Positions 46,513 through 64,000 of a DNA stretch of 64,000 nt are shown here, in pieces. This DNA is from Aphrophora alni. Its lineage: Eukaryota; Arthropoda; Insecta; Hemiptera; Aphrophoridae. The stretch spans positions 68,530,984 through 68,594,983 of the forward strand of contig OY740769.1 of the NCBI GenBank assembly GCA_963513935.1, read 5' to 3'. The translations under genes and the position numbers were made by a program. Below the pieces are notes generated by a model. The model did not search any database. It was not told the origin of the DNA and saw nothing but the letters and a program-made list of their open reading frames with translations. Numbering within the stretch: the first letter of the stretch is position 1; each line of letters opens with the position of its first letter.

Positions 46513-47481
46513 ATATCCTCCCTTTGAACTAAAATTTTCGGTTAAATGAAAAATTTCTATTTTTCATTTTTAAAAAAACTAAAAATTTTGTATTAAAACC
46601 CCTTTTTAACATATCATATTTCATATTAACTTATCATCTCCATCAATCATCATCATTTAATTTGACATAATAACCTAATAATATATATAAACACATATAT
46701 TTAACTTTTAAAAACATCTCCTCCATCATTCCATATATTTATATATTCAAAACACATTTTATTAATTCTCCCACATATTTATATATTCAAAACACATTTT
46801 ATTTATTACTGCATAATATTTATATATTCAAAACACATGTTATTTATTATTTTATACATACAAATTTGCTTAATAGTTCACTTTCGTCCATTACATCCGT
46901 TTCTTCTAAACGTCCTTGCTGTAAATAAACACATTATCACACACAAAACATATTATATTTATATAAGGAATAATCCGTCTTATATGATTACAACTAACTT
47001 TTTTCTGCTTTGGTTGAACTAAAACTATGCCTTACATATATAATACTTGGTAACTACAACGGTTTCTATCCTAATTGCAGTTAACAGAAAAAATTATTTA
47101 TTTTATCGGAAATCTTTCTTTAATAAAAACAAAAATACTATACATTTATACCTTCACTCATTCCTATCCCCCTCGGCTAATTTGTAGAACATGTCGTCTG
47201 TCAATATTTGTTTATGCGACGTGCGGTCACCACTTCCCCGCTTTGCCTACCCTTTGTTTATCCAGGTGTCTATAACGGAAGCGTGTTCCCGCTATGCTCT
47301 TGTCCTTACTCAATTAGGAATTTGTTCGGGACTTATTCTGTTAGTTACAGATCTATGCTATTTTCTCACAGCCAGCTGACTAGCCGTTATTTCCTTCTAT
47401 CTTAACCGCGTCTACACTTTTCATTTTACAACTATTTAACATTACATTTTATACATTTTATTTATTGAACTTTGTTACTAT
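46513..47481 (-). other. Element B polypurine tract and non-coding 3' region
   Basis: Starts with the degraded purine tract (minus AAAGGGAGGA, about 46518-46527) and includes about three units of the 41-bp repeat at 46725-46850. No coding frame. It aligns with 26850-27916 of element A. Confidence 0.7.
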
Positions 47482-48787
47482 CTAATAATATCTCCCAAGT
47501 CCTTCACATTTTAATTTTACTTTCCCTTCGGGCCTCCTTTCTTTCATTTTACATTTAGTATAATTTTTAAACTTAACTTTCTTCTTTCGGTATCTTATTT
47601 CTCCTTGCTTTTCCCTTGGAAAATTTTGTCTTCTTTCAGGATCCATCATTTTGATTATCACTCTCCGTTCTCTTACGTCTCTTGCGTCGAATTCGTCTTG
47701 TGCAAGTTCTGAATCGACTTCGGAGTTATTATGCAAAATTTCGTCGTAATTTATTATTTTATCATTTTCGTAGATCATGGCCTCTGGCCCATTATTACTT
47801 ATTCCTCCTACTTTATTTCCTTCAATCTCCGCTCCTTTCAGCCCTTCTTCTTTATTAATTAATTGTTTACCTTTATCCCACGCTTTCAACAGCACATCAT
47901 CTTTATTAAAATTTGCACTTTTCCTCTTTGTCGATTCATTCCTTGCACTTAACTGATTTCTTCGCTTTTGACCACCATCGGTTTCGTCACTACTCGGTGT
48001 AGACACGTCCATTGCTTTCTGTTTTAGGTCCATAGGCATTTTAATGGCCAACACACAAGCCCCTTTTACTCGCTTGTGCGAATTTGAGCCTCCATTTTTC
48101 GCAGCTGACGACGCCACCATTTTGTCGGTTTCGCCGCCATCTTGTTGGTCTTTCTGCACATTGTTTTTGCTCAATCTTAATCTATTTTCTTTAAGAAAAT
48201 CTACCACAATAAATTCGTTTTCTTTTACCAGTTGTAGGAAACCCTTTTCCATATTAATTCGACTTCGATATTTGCACATTAAATCACAACCCTTTATCAT
48301 TTTGCTCTCTAGCTTTGGTACCACCATAAATACCCCTCTTATTGATTGGTTATTTATTCTAATCTCCAATAATGCTTGCAATTAATTCTTCTGTCGCTGG
48401 CTTTTATCGCCGTCACCATTTCCGTATTTACAACTGGTAATTCCAAGATTTTATTGTTCCTCTTTTTTAGCGCATTTTTATAAAAATCCTCTTGAACACA
48501 GGACATTTGAGCTCCTGTGTCAATGGACATATTTACTTTTATATTTTCAATTTCTATCCCAATTTCCGGACATTTTTCGTAAACTTCACTATTTAAAATT
48601 TTATTATCTCTTTCCTCCATTAAATCTTTTTTAATTTCAGTGTTTATAATCCCCAATTTAATTTTTTTATTTTCGAATCCCCCCTTTTATGTTTGCTAAA
48701 TTTGGTTTTATCTTCGATCTCAATTCCGTTTGTATTTTCCAATTTCTGCCAAAAATTTTTCCTTGAGACCTCGTATTTTAATTTTTT
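47482..48787 (-). pseudogene. pro: Element B protease frame, frameshifted
   Basis: Homologous to 27917-29188. The DTGAQMSCV active-site motif is intact (about 48520), but a frameshift near 48380, just before the MIKGCDL segment, breaks the frame. The second motif also shows a Met-Lys change against IIMGCDL. The basic tail (YRKKKVKFKNYTKCKMKE) is conserved. At 48781-48787 the slippery heptamer reads A AAA AAT. Confidence 0.85.
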
Positions 48788-49130
48788 GTGACTTTAGGTG
48801 GGAATTTTTGGTTTGAAGGACCAGGGTTTTGAGGTATTGGTGGTTGGGGTTTGTTTTGGGTTTGACCATAGGATCGAAGGTTAGGGTTTTGGGATGGTTT
48901 TGAGTAGTCTTGATTCCTTTGCCTGAAATTTTGATCTCTTTGTTGTCCGTCCCTCCTTTCGAAACTATCTGGTCGTCGAACTTCCCTTGACATTCCGTCT
49001 ACGTTTTCAATTGTCCTCAAAAACTTAATGGCGTCCTCCAAATGCTCACTAGCCCTACCAATACACGCTAATTGAACTTTTTGGTCAAAATGCCTCATTA
49101 GTTGGTATATAAGGAATTCTTCCGGAATTT

Positions 49131-49131
<1 letters not shown>
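48778..49131 (-). pseudogene. gag: Element B gag, C-terminal fragment
   Basis: Only the last ~117 codons remain, from KIPEEFLIYQLMRHF through the Gln/Asn/Pro-rich tail, closely matching element A. Upstream it is cut at 49131 by a deletion that joins gag to the middle of an LTR. The two share only 1-2 bp at the junction. Confidence 0.85.
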
Positions 49132-52409
<3,278 letters not shown>

Positions 52410-52640
52410 TTAAAATGAAATTATTTCATTAAGACAAGTTAAGTTTATTATTATTGTTTCTAATTGTTGGAATAATTCATGGGAAGTTAGTAATTTTACA
52501 TTGAGCTGGTGTAAATTATTAAACTGAATACTTTTTGATTCACTAGGTACTGGAATTATTATACCGACATTATCTTTTAACAGCGTTTTTTTATACTGTA
52601 ATGCAGAGAAGAAAACTGCATCAAGTTCATCATCCACCAA
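52410..52640 (-). other. Weak coding candidate, possible exon or gene remnant
   Basis: A minus-strand frame of ~80 codons, from just after a TGA, reads ETVHLVDDELDAVFFSALQY... and includes IIIPVPSESKSIQFNNLHQ. Its amino-acid mix is more protein-like than the chance frames around it. I recognise no domain. There is no clear ATG and no certain splice sites. It could be an exon, a transposon remnant or chance. Confidence 0.2.
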
Positions 52641-53848
52641 GTGAACAGTTTCTCACAAATCACAAATTCCTTCCTGGTACATAATTGTGCCAATTCGTTC
52701 CTCTCTTGTTACCGGTTAATAGAAGTCGTAACCTTTATTAATCGAAATGATTGGCAATAATTTAGAGAATTTCTTTATAAGAACTACCAGAAACTCAAAG
52801 CCTTACGGTATTTACAATTACACCTTTCTGAAAGTTTTTCAACTTTCCATTCTTATCTGTTGTGCTATTCCGCTACCTCCTCATACTTCCATAACATCCA
52901 TCATCCTACTAATTCAACATACACTCCAATCGTCTTTTATACTACAATCATCATTCTCTAAAATAGTTCTTTCAATATTTTTCTTCCAGTCTAACTATGC
53001 TGCAAATAAAAACGGATTTTATTCTTTAAGGTTTACACTATCTTTTTGAAGGTTTCAATGTTTTGAATAACATTATTCAAGTCAACACTTATTTATGCAC
53101 TTAAGATAGTTGAATACAGGCAAACATTTTTCTCATTCTTGAAAACGTTTATAATGGATTGTACAAAATTATGTTATATTGTATCAACAATTTTACTATA
53201 GAGATATGTATATTAAAAAAATAATTTAAGTAATACATTGAAATATATTATTGAACTAATCAATATCTAAATTTATCAAATTAAGTATTCTCTATTGGAA
53301 TATTTTTTCGTGTTTCTATTACAATAGTTGTAGCTACTGCTTTGTCCCTCATTACTACCTCAAACAGCTGAGATAAATATCGACTATATTGTCAAACGGC
53401 AAAGTTGCAGACTGAGAACTATTAATAAACGGGGCGAATTGCTTGATAAGTTAGAAATCGGTAGTTATCATACAGTGTACATTTTTTGTTAAATTATTAT
53501 AAAATGTAGTTGAAAACAGACAGTAATAAAATAGATTACATAATAAAATATTTATAAACTGCCTCTGTTTTTGTGGCTTTTTATTTCAACAATAATACTG
53601 ATTAACCTCATCTTTGGATAAGAATCTAACAATCATTTTATTGTAAGGTTACTTTAAATATCACAATTTGCTTCACTAGTTTTGAAGTGATCACTATTTT
53701 AAACTGTAAACGCCATATTGAAACCCAACAAAACTCTAAACTTTATTATCAAAAGTGTATATAATTCAATTATATAATAGAATTTATTCAAGATAGTACA
53801 GTCATTTTTGTAGAAGTGTTTACAAAACTGTCATATTAGCACTCAATG

Positions 53849-53851
<3 letters not shown>
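52641..53851. other. AT-rich DNA, no gene recognised
   Basis: The plus-strand frame 52747-53049 is rich in Ser, Ile, Leu and Phe without a motif. Nothing supported. Confidence 0.45.

Positions 53852-53905
<54 letters not shown>
53852..53905. repeat. (TA)n microsatellite, ~54 bp
   Basis: Uninterrupted AT/TA repeat. Confidence 0.98.
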
Positions 53906-53908
<3 letters not shown>

Positions 53909-56900
53909 GTAATTTTTTTATCAATTACTATTTTACTATCCACTTCATAAGCGATTTTTAAATTAATATAATATTTATGTGCAATAACTACTCCACAGTT
54001 TACTTTAACATTTGTAGACATTAAAGGCATACAGATCTCGAGACAATGTGTAATACTCATTGTTAACTCCATTCCAATTTGGAACACAATATTTAAAAGA
54101 TATTTTGTAAAATTAAAAGTCCCTGATAAACCTAATTATACGCATATTCTACATTTTATTCCAATAGAGGGATATTTAGTTTATATATAATATTATTTCA
54201 ACCCAACTTTTATTTTCATAAAATGTATTTATATGTTAACCGATTAGTAATTGTTGGATAAGTTTGGCTTTAGATTTCATCGAAGAGTTAAGTCTTTTAA
54301 TTGATGGTTGATTTAAAATCTTAGCTTTTATAAATAGGAAACCTTTACGACTAAGAATAAACAGAATAATTATAACATAAAAGCAACTCCACCGCTTTCC
54401 TGCAGTTATCAACCCCACAAGTAGTTACAACTATTTGTCCATAAAAACTACTTAAGATTTGCCTAAGGTTCAAACTAGTTATTATTAGCTTCTTACTATT
54501 AGAATCTATTGCAATGTTGTTCCTAGTCAATCTCTTTCATTTATCAAATGTTGCAATACATACCCTGCTCATACTTTGTACTATGAAATTACAACATCAA
54601 TATTGTAGCTTAAGGAGTGAAAGTAATCTGTTAAAATACACAAACGTTTATATTCTTCCATCTTAAAATAATTAAAAAGTATCAAAATACTAAGACGACG
54701 ATACGTGGTCTAGCTGAATAAATAAGTTAATTTTAGTATAAAGTAGTGAAGAACGAATGTTCTGTGACCATGCTCCAGTAAGTTTAGCACAAGATACTCT
54801 GTTGGAAATCACAAAAGTAAACACTTTGAAACTGTGCATAGCATTATTAAAATCTACTTCAAAAGATAAGTTTTAATTAATTTCCCAACTTCTTTAACCA
54901 CTTCAAGGCTCGTTCAACTTCTTCCGATCGTAAAAACAATCCCTTTATTTGTTGAAATGGCTTTAGTATCTTCACGTAAAATATCTGTCACTTTATTGTC
55001 TCAAAGCTAGCAGATAAGCAGTTGAACTGTCAGATTCGTGTTCTAATATAATCCGTGAAATATAATATACTATAGTTAATTATGAAAATGATGTTAAGAA
55101 ATTATAACCAATAAAATATATAGTCATAAATATTCTTCTTTTTTTTTCATTTTTTTTTCCATTTAATATATAGATTGTAATTAGTTTGTGAATAGTGGTG
55201 CATAATAGTGACACTAAATGTGTCATGTAAACAACAATATAGGCACACACAAGTAGAGTATACTCAAATCTGTGCAAAAGAATAGATAAAAAACATTTTG
55301 TTTCAGAAAAAGAAATCTCATTGATTACAACCTATCATCATATTTTGAAGTAACTAAGTATTTATTGTTTGAATTAACACGCAAATGAAAAATAATAAAT
55401 TTAAATAAAAAAATTAATGTAATCAATCGAAATTGATTACATGACATAAACGCAAAGAGTTAATAATTTATTTCCGATTAATTTTGAATGATTTTGATTT
55501 CATTAAATTTGTGTAAATTACATAATCATATATTTGTGACATAAAATCACTACAAAGCCACAAATTTTAAAACTGGGTAATATATTCATAAAATAACCAT
55601 CGGAATTCCCAATGTTCTTTAATATGAAAAAAAGTCATATAAATAGAAAGATGGTGTAACAAATGAAGAAAAAAGGACACCTCCTTAGGATAAAATTGTT
55701 ATTATAATGAATTAAAAATTCGTATAAAAGAATAAACTGAAGAAAAAAGGAATTTAAGGTAATTCCATAACAACACTCACTTTAAATTAAAAGTATTGAA
55801 TAATGACAAATATTTACATACATTAAACATTGAAAGTAAACGATATAGCTAGAAACAATAAAAAATTTAAGTAACACATAATATAACCACGTTTTACCCA
55901 CCATAATTCTAACTTCTAGATATACTGCCTCAAACAGCCTTGACACAATGTTAGGGTAACACATGTCACATTTTACATCTGTCAAAACAAACGACCACCA
56001 CGCTCACGATACGATAAAAAGTTGTTACACATTATCACCAAGTTTTGTTGAAGATGTAGATTATAAGAGCTTCATTATAAAAAATACATAAATGCTACTT
56101 TCATTATTTTTTTTATTTAAGAAAAGGATTGTAGGGTAAAACTAGTAAAAATGGAATGTTGCCTTTAGCAATGATGTTTTAGCACAATTTTAATGTATTT
56201 GACCTGAAGGAATCAACTAAAGTATTCACAATTTAAATAATCATATAATCTACTGAAAATACCATAATTAAATCTCTTATAAATTCAGAAGCGAACTTGC
56301 ATAAATTACAACTTAGTAAAAGATAAAACTACATACAATATATTCTGCCATCAATACAAACTTACGAGTACTGGGTTTATTTGTATCTGTTATTTTGTTC
56401 TAATTTCCTTAAATTTAAATAAAAATTAATAATAATAATAATATATTCAGAATTATTATATTGGATCTTTTTGATACCTAAGATATGCAATTTTAAATAT
56501 TGTTTTTATTAGTAGAACCTTCCTATCTGTTTATAAGAAAGAGTAATTTACAATACAATTTAAATCAATACAATTATATTTAAAAAATAATAATTAAAAT
56601 TTGTAAAATTGCATTTTTTAGAAAATAGAAGGTATGTGGCAGGAAATGTAAAACTTTGTAAAAGGGATGTTTAATTATATAAATGAGATTTTATATGTGC
56701 ATTTGTGTGAATGATAAAACTAAATTTTATGTAATAAAAAATATGTTAAAAGTAAAATGTACGTTATTTTTTACAATTCAAATAATTTACTTTTTATCAT
56801 AAACACATATCTGTATTTATTCCCATGTTCAATTGATAATATCTTAAACAGAGTCATGCAAAATTATTTTGTTTTATTTAAAGAATAATAGTTGATTTTT

Positions 56901-59566
56901 TATTAGAAGTTTTAATTTTTAAAGATATCATATTTTTAATCACTAAATATCATAAAAGTGAAATCATACTATGTGAACCATTTTTTTCTGATCTTAAATT
57001 TTACGAGTATTCAATATAATTTACAGTAATTTTTAAATTTACGAGATTACACAAAATTCAACCACAGTATAATACGTTTCCTATGAAAGGGAATATACAT
57101 TCAGACTGTTTAAGTTATTTTAAAACCTATAATATTTATGTTTCCATTGCCTTAATGACCCATTCCACTCTTTTTGAAGCGTTTCCATTGTAAAGTTGAT
57201 CGCTACTGCTGGGAAGATTTGACGGTGTTATTATGTCATTAACATCTAACAATGTTGTTAAACATTTTATTAGCTTTTACAGTTTTGCTTCACGTAAAAC
57301 TACATACACGCGACTGAAAATAAAGATATGGATTTTATTCCTGCTATAAATGTGTATATTTTATGAGTTGAAATTAATTAAGATTGTATTTTCATCGTGA
57401 TTACGTGTGTTAACATTAAACAAGGTAGTTAAAAATATATATAAAGTGTTTATCTAACGTATATTTTGAAGTAATCTATATTTAATAAATTCGAACAAAG
57501 TCTGTTTCAAAAATAACTGAATTATTTTTGAGCCATTAGGTTGTAAAATGAAATAGCTATTTTTAATGTATATTCAATGAATGTATAAGAATAACTCTTA
57601 CAGCTTAATGTTATGGCTTGTATAAACGTCAATTTAAATGAAACTTACAATATTTGGCAAAAATTTAATGCTTTTATACCATTTTATTTATTACACAGGC
57701 TCAATCCTATTAAGTAAATTGATGAGTCCTTATTGTTTGTCATCCATTTCAACAACCTGTACTCCATAAAAATTCTTTTGTTATTCTACGTATACAATTT
57801 TGAGATTAACTTTGTCATCAGCATAATGTTGGTAATAGCAATTCTGCAGCAGTTGGTTTGTTAAATTTCCTGTGAGTTTGAATTGGTTTCAATACTTGTA
57901 CCATTATAATGTACAGAGTAAATTTTTATTTATACTTTGTAACAATAAATAGTTTAATCGGGCATTTGCAAATATTTGTGCATATAAAAATAGTAAACCA
58001 CGTTTCGAGAGTATAAATCAACTCCCAATTATAAGAAGTAAACCTAGAAAAAAGTTTAAAACTCTACTTACAATGTTGAAAACTAAAAATAAATATAAAT
58101 TGTAAGTGAGGAAATAACAAACTCGGAATAAAAAAAGCATAATTCAGTCGATCTACCTATGATTATTTTCTGTTGTTCGAAACTACTGAATTTATTGGAT
58201 AATAATGAATTCTTTATATTATTTCTTATGTAGGGCCTATATTCGGATATGACAAATATTAATTATTATATTATTTGACAAATTATTATATAGTATTATC
58301 TGTTATTATAGAAATAAAGGAATTTGTATACATGGGGAGTTTAATTTTTTTCCAAATAATATCAGAAAAGAGCTAACTCAAATTCACAAATATATAAATA
58401 TATAATGGGTTCCTGGAGACATGGTTATAAGGGTTAATGAACAGATAGAAATATTAGCCTGTGAAACGACACTAAATTAGGATATACAGCGTAAGCATTA
58501 AACAATCCCGTTAAAAGATAACGCCGCCTGTTAAAAAAATTTTAAAAACGGAAAAAACATACAATAATCAATTTATTTTACACATAAGGAAATAAATAGA
58601 GCCTTATGCTGTAAATATATAAACACTTAATGCAAAAAAAATCCTTGTTAATATTCTGAACGCAAGTTCCGTTTTAATAACGATATATTATATAAGTTAT
58701 GATTTGGACACGCATATAAAAACAGTGAGAATTGCAAAATAAAGGATTATTTCACTTACAAATGCCTATGGTAATGAACTAGAAACTTTATAACGCATAG
58801 GGTTTGATTACCTTAATTACCGAAAGTGTAGGTTAATTTTTTACAACTAATTAATAAAAGAAATTTTTTATCGTAAAACATTTTCTAACATAAAATAATC
58901 TTGGTACAATTTTAGAAATAGCTGATATGCTTAAAACAAACCAACATATAATGAAGTATGTACTGTTTGAAATTAATATACTTATCATTTTTAAATCGTT
59001 CCCAATATTTAAACAATTTAAAGTAAGTAGTAAAAATGTATAGCAATATATTTTATTATCTCATATAACCACAAAAATTCCAGAAAAAAAACTATCAATG
59101 CCAGTCATGTGTTCAATAATAATAGTGACTATGTTTTGTTTAAGGGATACATGGATAATCTAAACGCATATATAATAATACAAATAATTTTTTAAAACAT
59201 TACAAAAACGAAATTAGTATTTGTGCTCTGATGAACTTCGCGATTGCAATTCGTTGGATTTATATGCCATTCACTTAACTTGTGATTTTTCGGATACGGG
59301 TATATATTCTTAAATATTTTCACTGTTCAGGCCTGGCTTTAACAATGAATATTTTTATCGTGTTACTATCTTTATTTTTATATTCTAATACTTTAAAAGT
59401 ACTTGGATATCTTGGCAGTTTAAGGTTAATGTTCGTTTATATTCTATGATTATTACTTATTAATGAAAATTTATCTATACTTGAAACGTCATATTATGTA
59501 ATTGTTTATACATAGAAATAAATTAAACCATCCGACACCTAATAATAATGTAATAATGAATTTAAG

Positions 59567-59569
<3 letters not shown>
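53906..59569. other. AT-rich DNA, no gene recognised
   Basis: Only short frames without motifs, and no repeat shared with the rest of the window that I could see. Confidence 0.5.

Positions 59570-59617
<48 letters not shown>
59570..59617. repeat. (TA)n microsatellite, ~48 bp
   Basis: Uninterrupted AT/TA repeat. Confidence 0.98.
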
Positions 59618-59620
<3 letters not shown>

Positions 59621-62600
59621 TCAATACTGCAAATAGTTTAAATAAAATTTAAACCCGTTTTAAAAATGTGACAGTTTTAATATTGTTTCATGAAATTCAT
59701 TTGCGTGAATTTTATAAAATTAAAAGCTGGATCACATTGCATGTAACAGTAAACAAATACCACGTTTTATCTGTAAAAACTGGTAATACCGCTGAAGCCA
59801 TAAAAAATATAATGTAATTTGTAGTAAACATGCTCTAACATTATGAGCTGAATATTTATTTAATTTGAATGCGTGTTGTAGGCTCAAAAAACTCAGAAGT
59901 GTATGAGGAAATAATACGATCGCTGCATTGTCAATTTATATATAATTAAGTATGTCATGTCTGAAAATTTTATTGAGTCTCTATCAGTTTTATTTTATTT
60001 TATTGCCTTTCTTGATTGTTTCGTCTATTTCAACTGCCAAGTAGCGTTTAACGCAATAACTTTAATCTTTTATTTTAAAAGTTATTAATAAATTCGTTTT
60101 CACATTTGGAATATTACGTCTAATTAAAAAGATTGCTTGCATTGTAAAAATAACAGTACCTTACAAATAATAGTAATTCAGTTAATTAAAAAAATTGTCT
60201 TATATAACTCTCTTTAAATTCGGGAAGATAAACTGTTTAAAAATTTGAAAAGAGAATAAACTGTAAAAATAGGGGTAATTTAAGAATTAAAATGAAAGGA
60301 AACTATGTATTGTTTGTCTACATTATAGCAATGATATTAATACAACAATATTTATATAAAAGATTATATTTGACTTAAGGAGAAATACAAGGCATGGAAT
60401 GATTAAATTTGAGTTAAATTATTTATGATGGTGGTATAAAAATGAAAGTTGGATCTAATTTGCAAATATTTTCTCAGAACAAATAACTCCAAAATTGGTA
60501 ATTATACTATTTCCCCAGGACCCAGAAAATATGAGTTATTTCTGCACTAACTTTTTTTTGTAACTCAATGTAAATTATAATAATTTTAATTGAAGATTAA
60601 AATATAAAACAGATTAATAATTGAGTGATAACAGATTAAAATAGAGAACAAAATGAGCATAATGTTTAATTCAAGTGTTATCAACAAAATAATATATTTA
60701 TTAATTTTAGAAAATAAACGTATGAAACGGAATGTCTGGACACTATTATTTAATGTTTGTTTTAAATGTAAATAACATAAAGAGACAACATACAGTAGTT
60801 TATCAAGCGGTTTCCAACTTAATACTTAAAATTGCTATTATTTCCATTTTGAAGCAACTTCATGATTAATACTTGTGTTTTGTTGCTGTCTGTTATCGGT
60901 TCGAATACAATACCAGCATAGCACTATGCACTGTGCATTCATACAATAAGACTGGGGCTTGGGTGTTTTGTTCTGGAGGGTAAAAGCTTCATCCTTAATT
61001 CAACAGGGGAATAAGCATGCGGTGAGAGGAAGCATTCTTACTTTTATTTTATCACTTCAACTCGACATTACAACTTGTTCATACAACAGAGGTTGTATAA
61101 GATGAAATATTGCATGGTTTAAATATAACGCGTGAGATATTGATGAAAATAGATGGAATACTCGTTCTTAGGTTCCCCTGGGGGGGATTATTTTATACGT
61201 AGTGTTTTATTCATCGTCTGTGTTAATTCCTATTATTAGAGAAGTGGGATTTAATATTATAGATATGTTAATAAATTAGTGTGGAATGGTTGTTTTTAAA
61301 TATAGGTCTCAGAAATGTGTAAAGTTTAAGGTATTTAAATATAGAAGTCTCATTAAAAAAAAGATAAAATTACTATCAATCTTGGAATATTAAATTAGTA
61401 AAATAATTAGTACTGTTTGAATATCTAGAGTATTCTAGTTATACAACCACAGAAAATTCTCCAAAACCAAAGTAAAACACTAAACTGTATACAGTTATAA
61501 TAAAGGGTATATGTTATTTTATTTATTCATTAAAAATAAATGAATTCACTCCAATTCAAAACAGGTAGTGTTCTTTTAGTGCATTAGTTATAATTATATT
61601 ATTACAGTTTATCTAATAACTTAGAAATAATTTAATTTTTCAGTTACAGAAATACTTTTGTTTGTAACAGTTAAAATTAGGTTTACCTAAATTGAAACAA
61701 ACAACCACAAATTAGTGTCCAAATTGCAAGAATGGTTGAATTTATAAATTATATACAACAATAAAATATGTTTATAATTGGCATTTCAATAAATTAAGTA
61801 ATAAATAATTGTTAGATCCCGTCATTCCTCCCAAAATAGTTGACGGGAAATGAGACAGAATACCACAATAGTAATTTGGGTACAATGGTTGCTCTCAGAG
61901 TTGTAGTAAATGTGTGAGTCAATCTTGTCTACTATGGTAAAATCCCTCACGTTAAAAAAAAGGTCTAGTACAATAGTTTATCTCTCTGCTTTTATTATTT
62001 TATAATGCCATTTTACTTCACTGTATATAGTTACACAATAGTCGTAACATTGAAGTAAGAGTTCAGGTAAAATGAACTTTAATTCACCTTATTTTAGAGG
62101 CGATGTCATTTATATAAGCTCCCGATATAGGAAAACGTGTCCAAAATATATGTAACGTCTGTATTTTCAGTTACGATCATTGAAAACAATCTTCGACTTT
62201 AAATTCTGGTTACAAGTTTTATATTTATAAATAGATGAAACGAACGATGTTGGAATAATTGCATTATATTTTTGAAAATGGTAAACCAAAACTCTTATAC
62301 GCCTATACAAAGGATAAATATAACATAAATGTGAATAAATATTATAATTTTTTTTTTTTATTATTCTGCGTTGTTAAAATTGTTTTGTTTTTGCTTAATA
62401 TGTTCAATATAGGTGACAACTTAGGTAACTAGGTATCTAAGTAACAATTTCTTACGGCAATAAAAGTGACTTTACACAGGTAGGAACGTTGCTAGCTAAT
62501 TGTAAATGTTTGGTACAATTACATATTATTAACATGTACTAATTAGAATGATGAATATTTAACTAATACCAATAAAGCTCGTTCTACTTGTAACTAACTG

Positions 62601-64000
62601 AAAAATATATACTCATTTTGATATATAGCTCACATTTGATTATATGTTAATTGTAAATTATTTTCAACGTATTGACGTATTCGAAACGACAAGGGCTTTA
62701 CATTACAAAATAAGCTTTGAATATACAGATAAATCAGTCATAATGTGGGCATATTTCAAAGAAAAAGTCAAATGTTTTTAGGAATTACTGGTGAACAAGT
62801 ATTTTTATGTTTAATTATATTAAAGATATATAATATGAACCCAATCCTAGAAGCAAAGAGAACACTATTTTTTTTAACGTAATATCTAGGCCTACACTTA
62901 AAAGATTTTTTTAAATAACTAAAATATATCCTATTAACAATAATTGGATTACGTAATATTAATAAAATCAGCTTGCTATGTAAAAAACTCATTTCTTATT
63001 ATACCAAGAACGGCATATCTCATAGGCTATTCTACAGAATATTATGAAATTTGTATTTTTTTAAATTATGTGTGAATCCTGTTGTATATTATAATTATTA
63101 ACAATAATCAATTTCTTTTGGGTGCAATATTATAATTTATATTTCTGTTAAGGTAAAACAATTTAACTTTAATTTCGACCGTAATGAATTATGAACTATT
63201 CTTTAAATTTTGTATTTTGTTAATTTTATGTGTTAGTTTTATTCATATTATTAACAAATCAAACAATTATTTGTATTGTATATTTCAATTGTATCATTAT
63301 TATTTATTTCAAGAGAATTACATTAATATTTTCTTCTATTGAAATCTCAAAGTGGGGTTACATGAAATACCAAAGTAACTGATATTACAACTGCAATATC
63401 TATTGTACTATTTGGAATCTTTCTCAATATAGCAATCTCATATAAAAGTAATATTGCAATACAGAAAATTTAAATCGAAAACTTGCGTTATTTCATTATT
63501 AGAATTAAATAATGGTAGATATACATTATTTGAATGGTAGCCTTTATTTTTTTATAATACATATCAATTCATGTGGTCAAAATAGACAATACGTTCAAAG
63601 AACATATTTTAGGTAATTGTTTGTTAGGTATCCGTCTATCTATTAGTATATTTTTTGAAAAGCCTATACATAAGGTACATATAAAAATATTATATCCTAA
63701 TTTTGAAACATACTTAGGTAATATTTTAAGCTTGTTTAAAAACTTCCAGTTTAAAATTTTAAAATAATTTTTTTTTAATTTCTTCGATTTGAAATATCAG
63801 ATCCTAAATAATACTAAAATGATTAGTAACAAAAATTGTACTCCTATATATAACTTTGGTCTTTAACAAAAAAACACAGTCATATCTTTATTTTTATTGT
63901 AAGTAACTAAGTTATCGATGAAAAATAAAATCTTTTATATTAAATAAACCTTTCCCAATTCTCCTTATATGTGAGATTTTAGGTATATAGAGTAATGTGG
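59618..64000. other. AT-rich DNA, no gene recognised
   Basis: No supported gene, RNA or element terminus. The short frames at 62768-62992 and 63573-63767 have AT-driven composition. Confidence 0.5.

Overview
This is a eukaryotic, very AT-rich window with long dinucleotide microsatellites, non-LTR and LTR retrotransposons, foldback/TIR elements and one scaffold gap. The primer-binding site of one LTR element reads as the 3' end of an insect-type tRNA-Lys, and the composition suggests an arthropod, probably an insect. I cannot name the species. I see no convincing host gene. Almost everything interpretable is mobile or repetitive DNA, and most short open frames are chance frames in AT-rich or microsatellite sequence.

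Layout. 1-9740: mostly anonymous DNA, with a 200-bp N gap (2850-3049), a three-copy diverged repeat (4213-5735) split by a 480-bp foldback element (4942-5421), and a decayed zinc-finger ORF (6692-7134). 9741-11733: a ~2-kb element with ~200-bp terminal inverted repeats and a TATA target duplication. 12165-17816: a 142-bp-period satellite split by a decayed APE-type LINE on the minus strand. 17859-19148: a dispersed repeat, a near-perfect 160-bp hairpin and an array of a short CAAAAGGT-type motif. 19149-24060: anonymous DNA with (GA)n.

24061-50803 is the most interesting part. Three (AC)n tracts bracket two related minus-strand LTR retrotransposons: (AC)n | element A 24281-33665 | (AC)n | element B 33792-50697 | (AC)n. 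All four outer LTR ends meet (AC)n exactly at TG...CA boundaries. Element A is young: its two ~2.57-kb LTRs differ at about four sites. It has a tRNA-Lys primer site, an intact gag, a classic A_AAA_AAC slippery site at the gag stop, and a -1 frame coding a retropepsin with a long basic tail. There is no reverse transcriptase, RNase H or integrase, so it would need enzymes supplied in trans. The primer site and the adjoining LTR end are amplified in a 70-bp tandem array. Element B is an older relative with rearranged, mosaic LTRs. It contains a third, unrelated non-coding LTR element (X) arranged LTR-internal-LTR-internal-LTR (35412-45136).

50804-64000: AT-rich DNA with two (TA)n tracts, one weak coding candidate (52410-52640) and otherwise nothing I can support. 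Because the central region is so repetitive, some junctions could be assembly artefacts. These are flagged individually.
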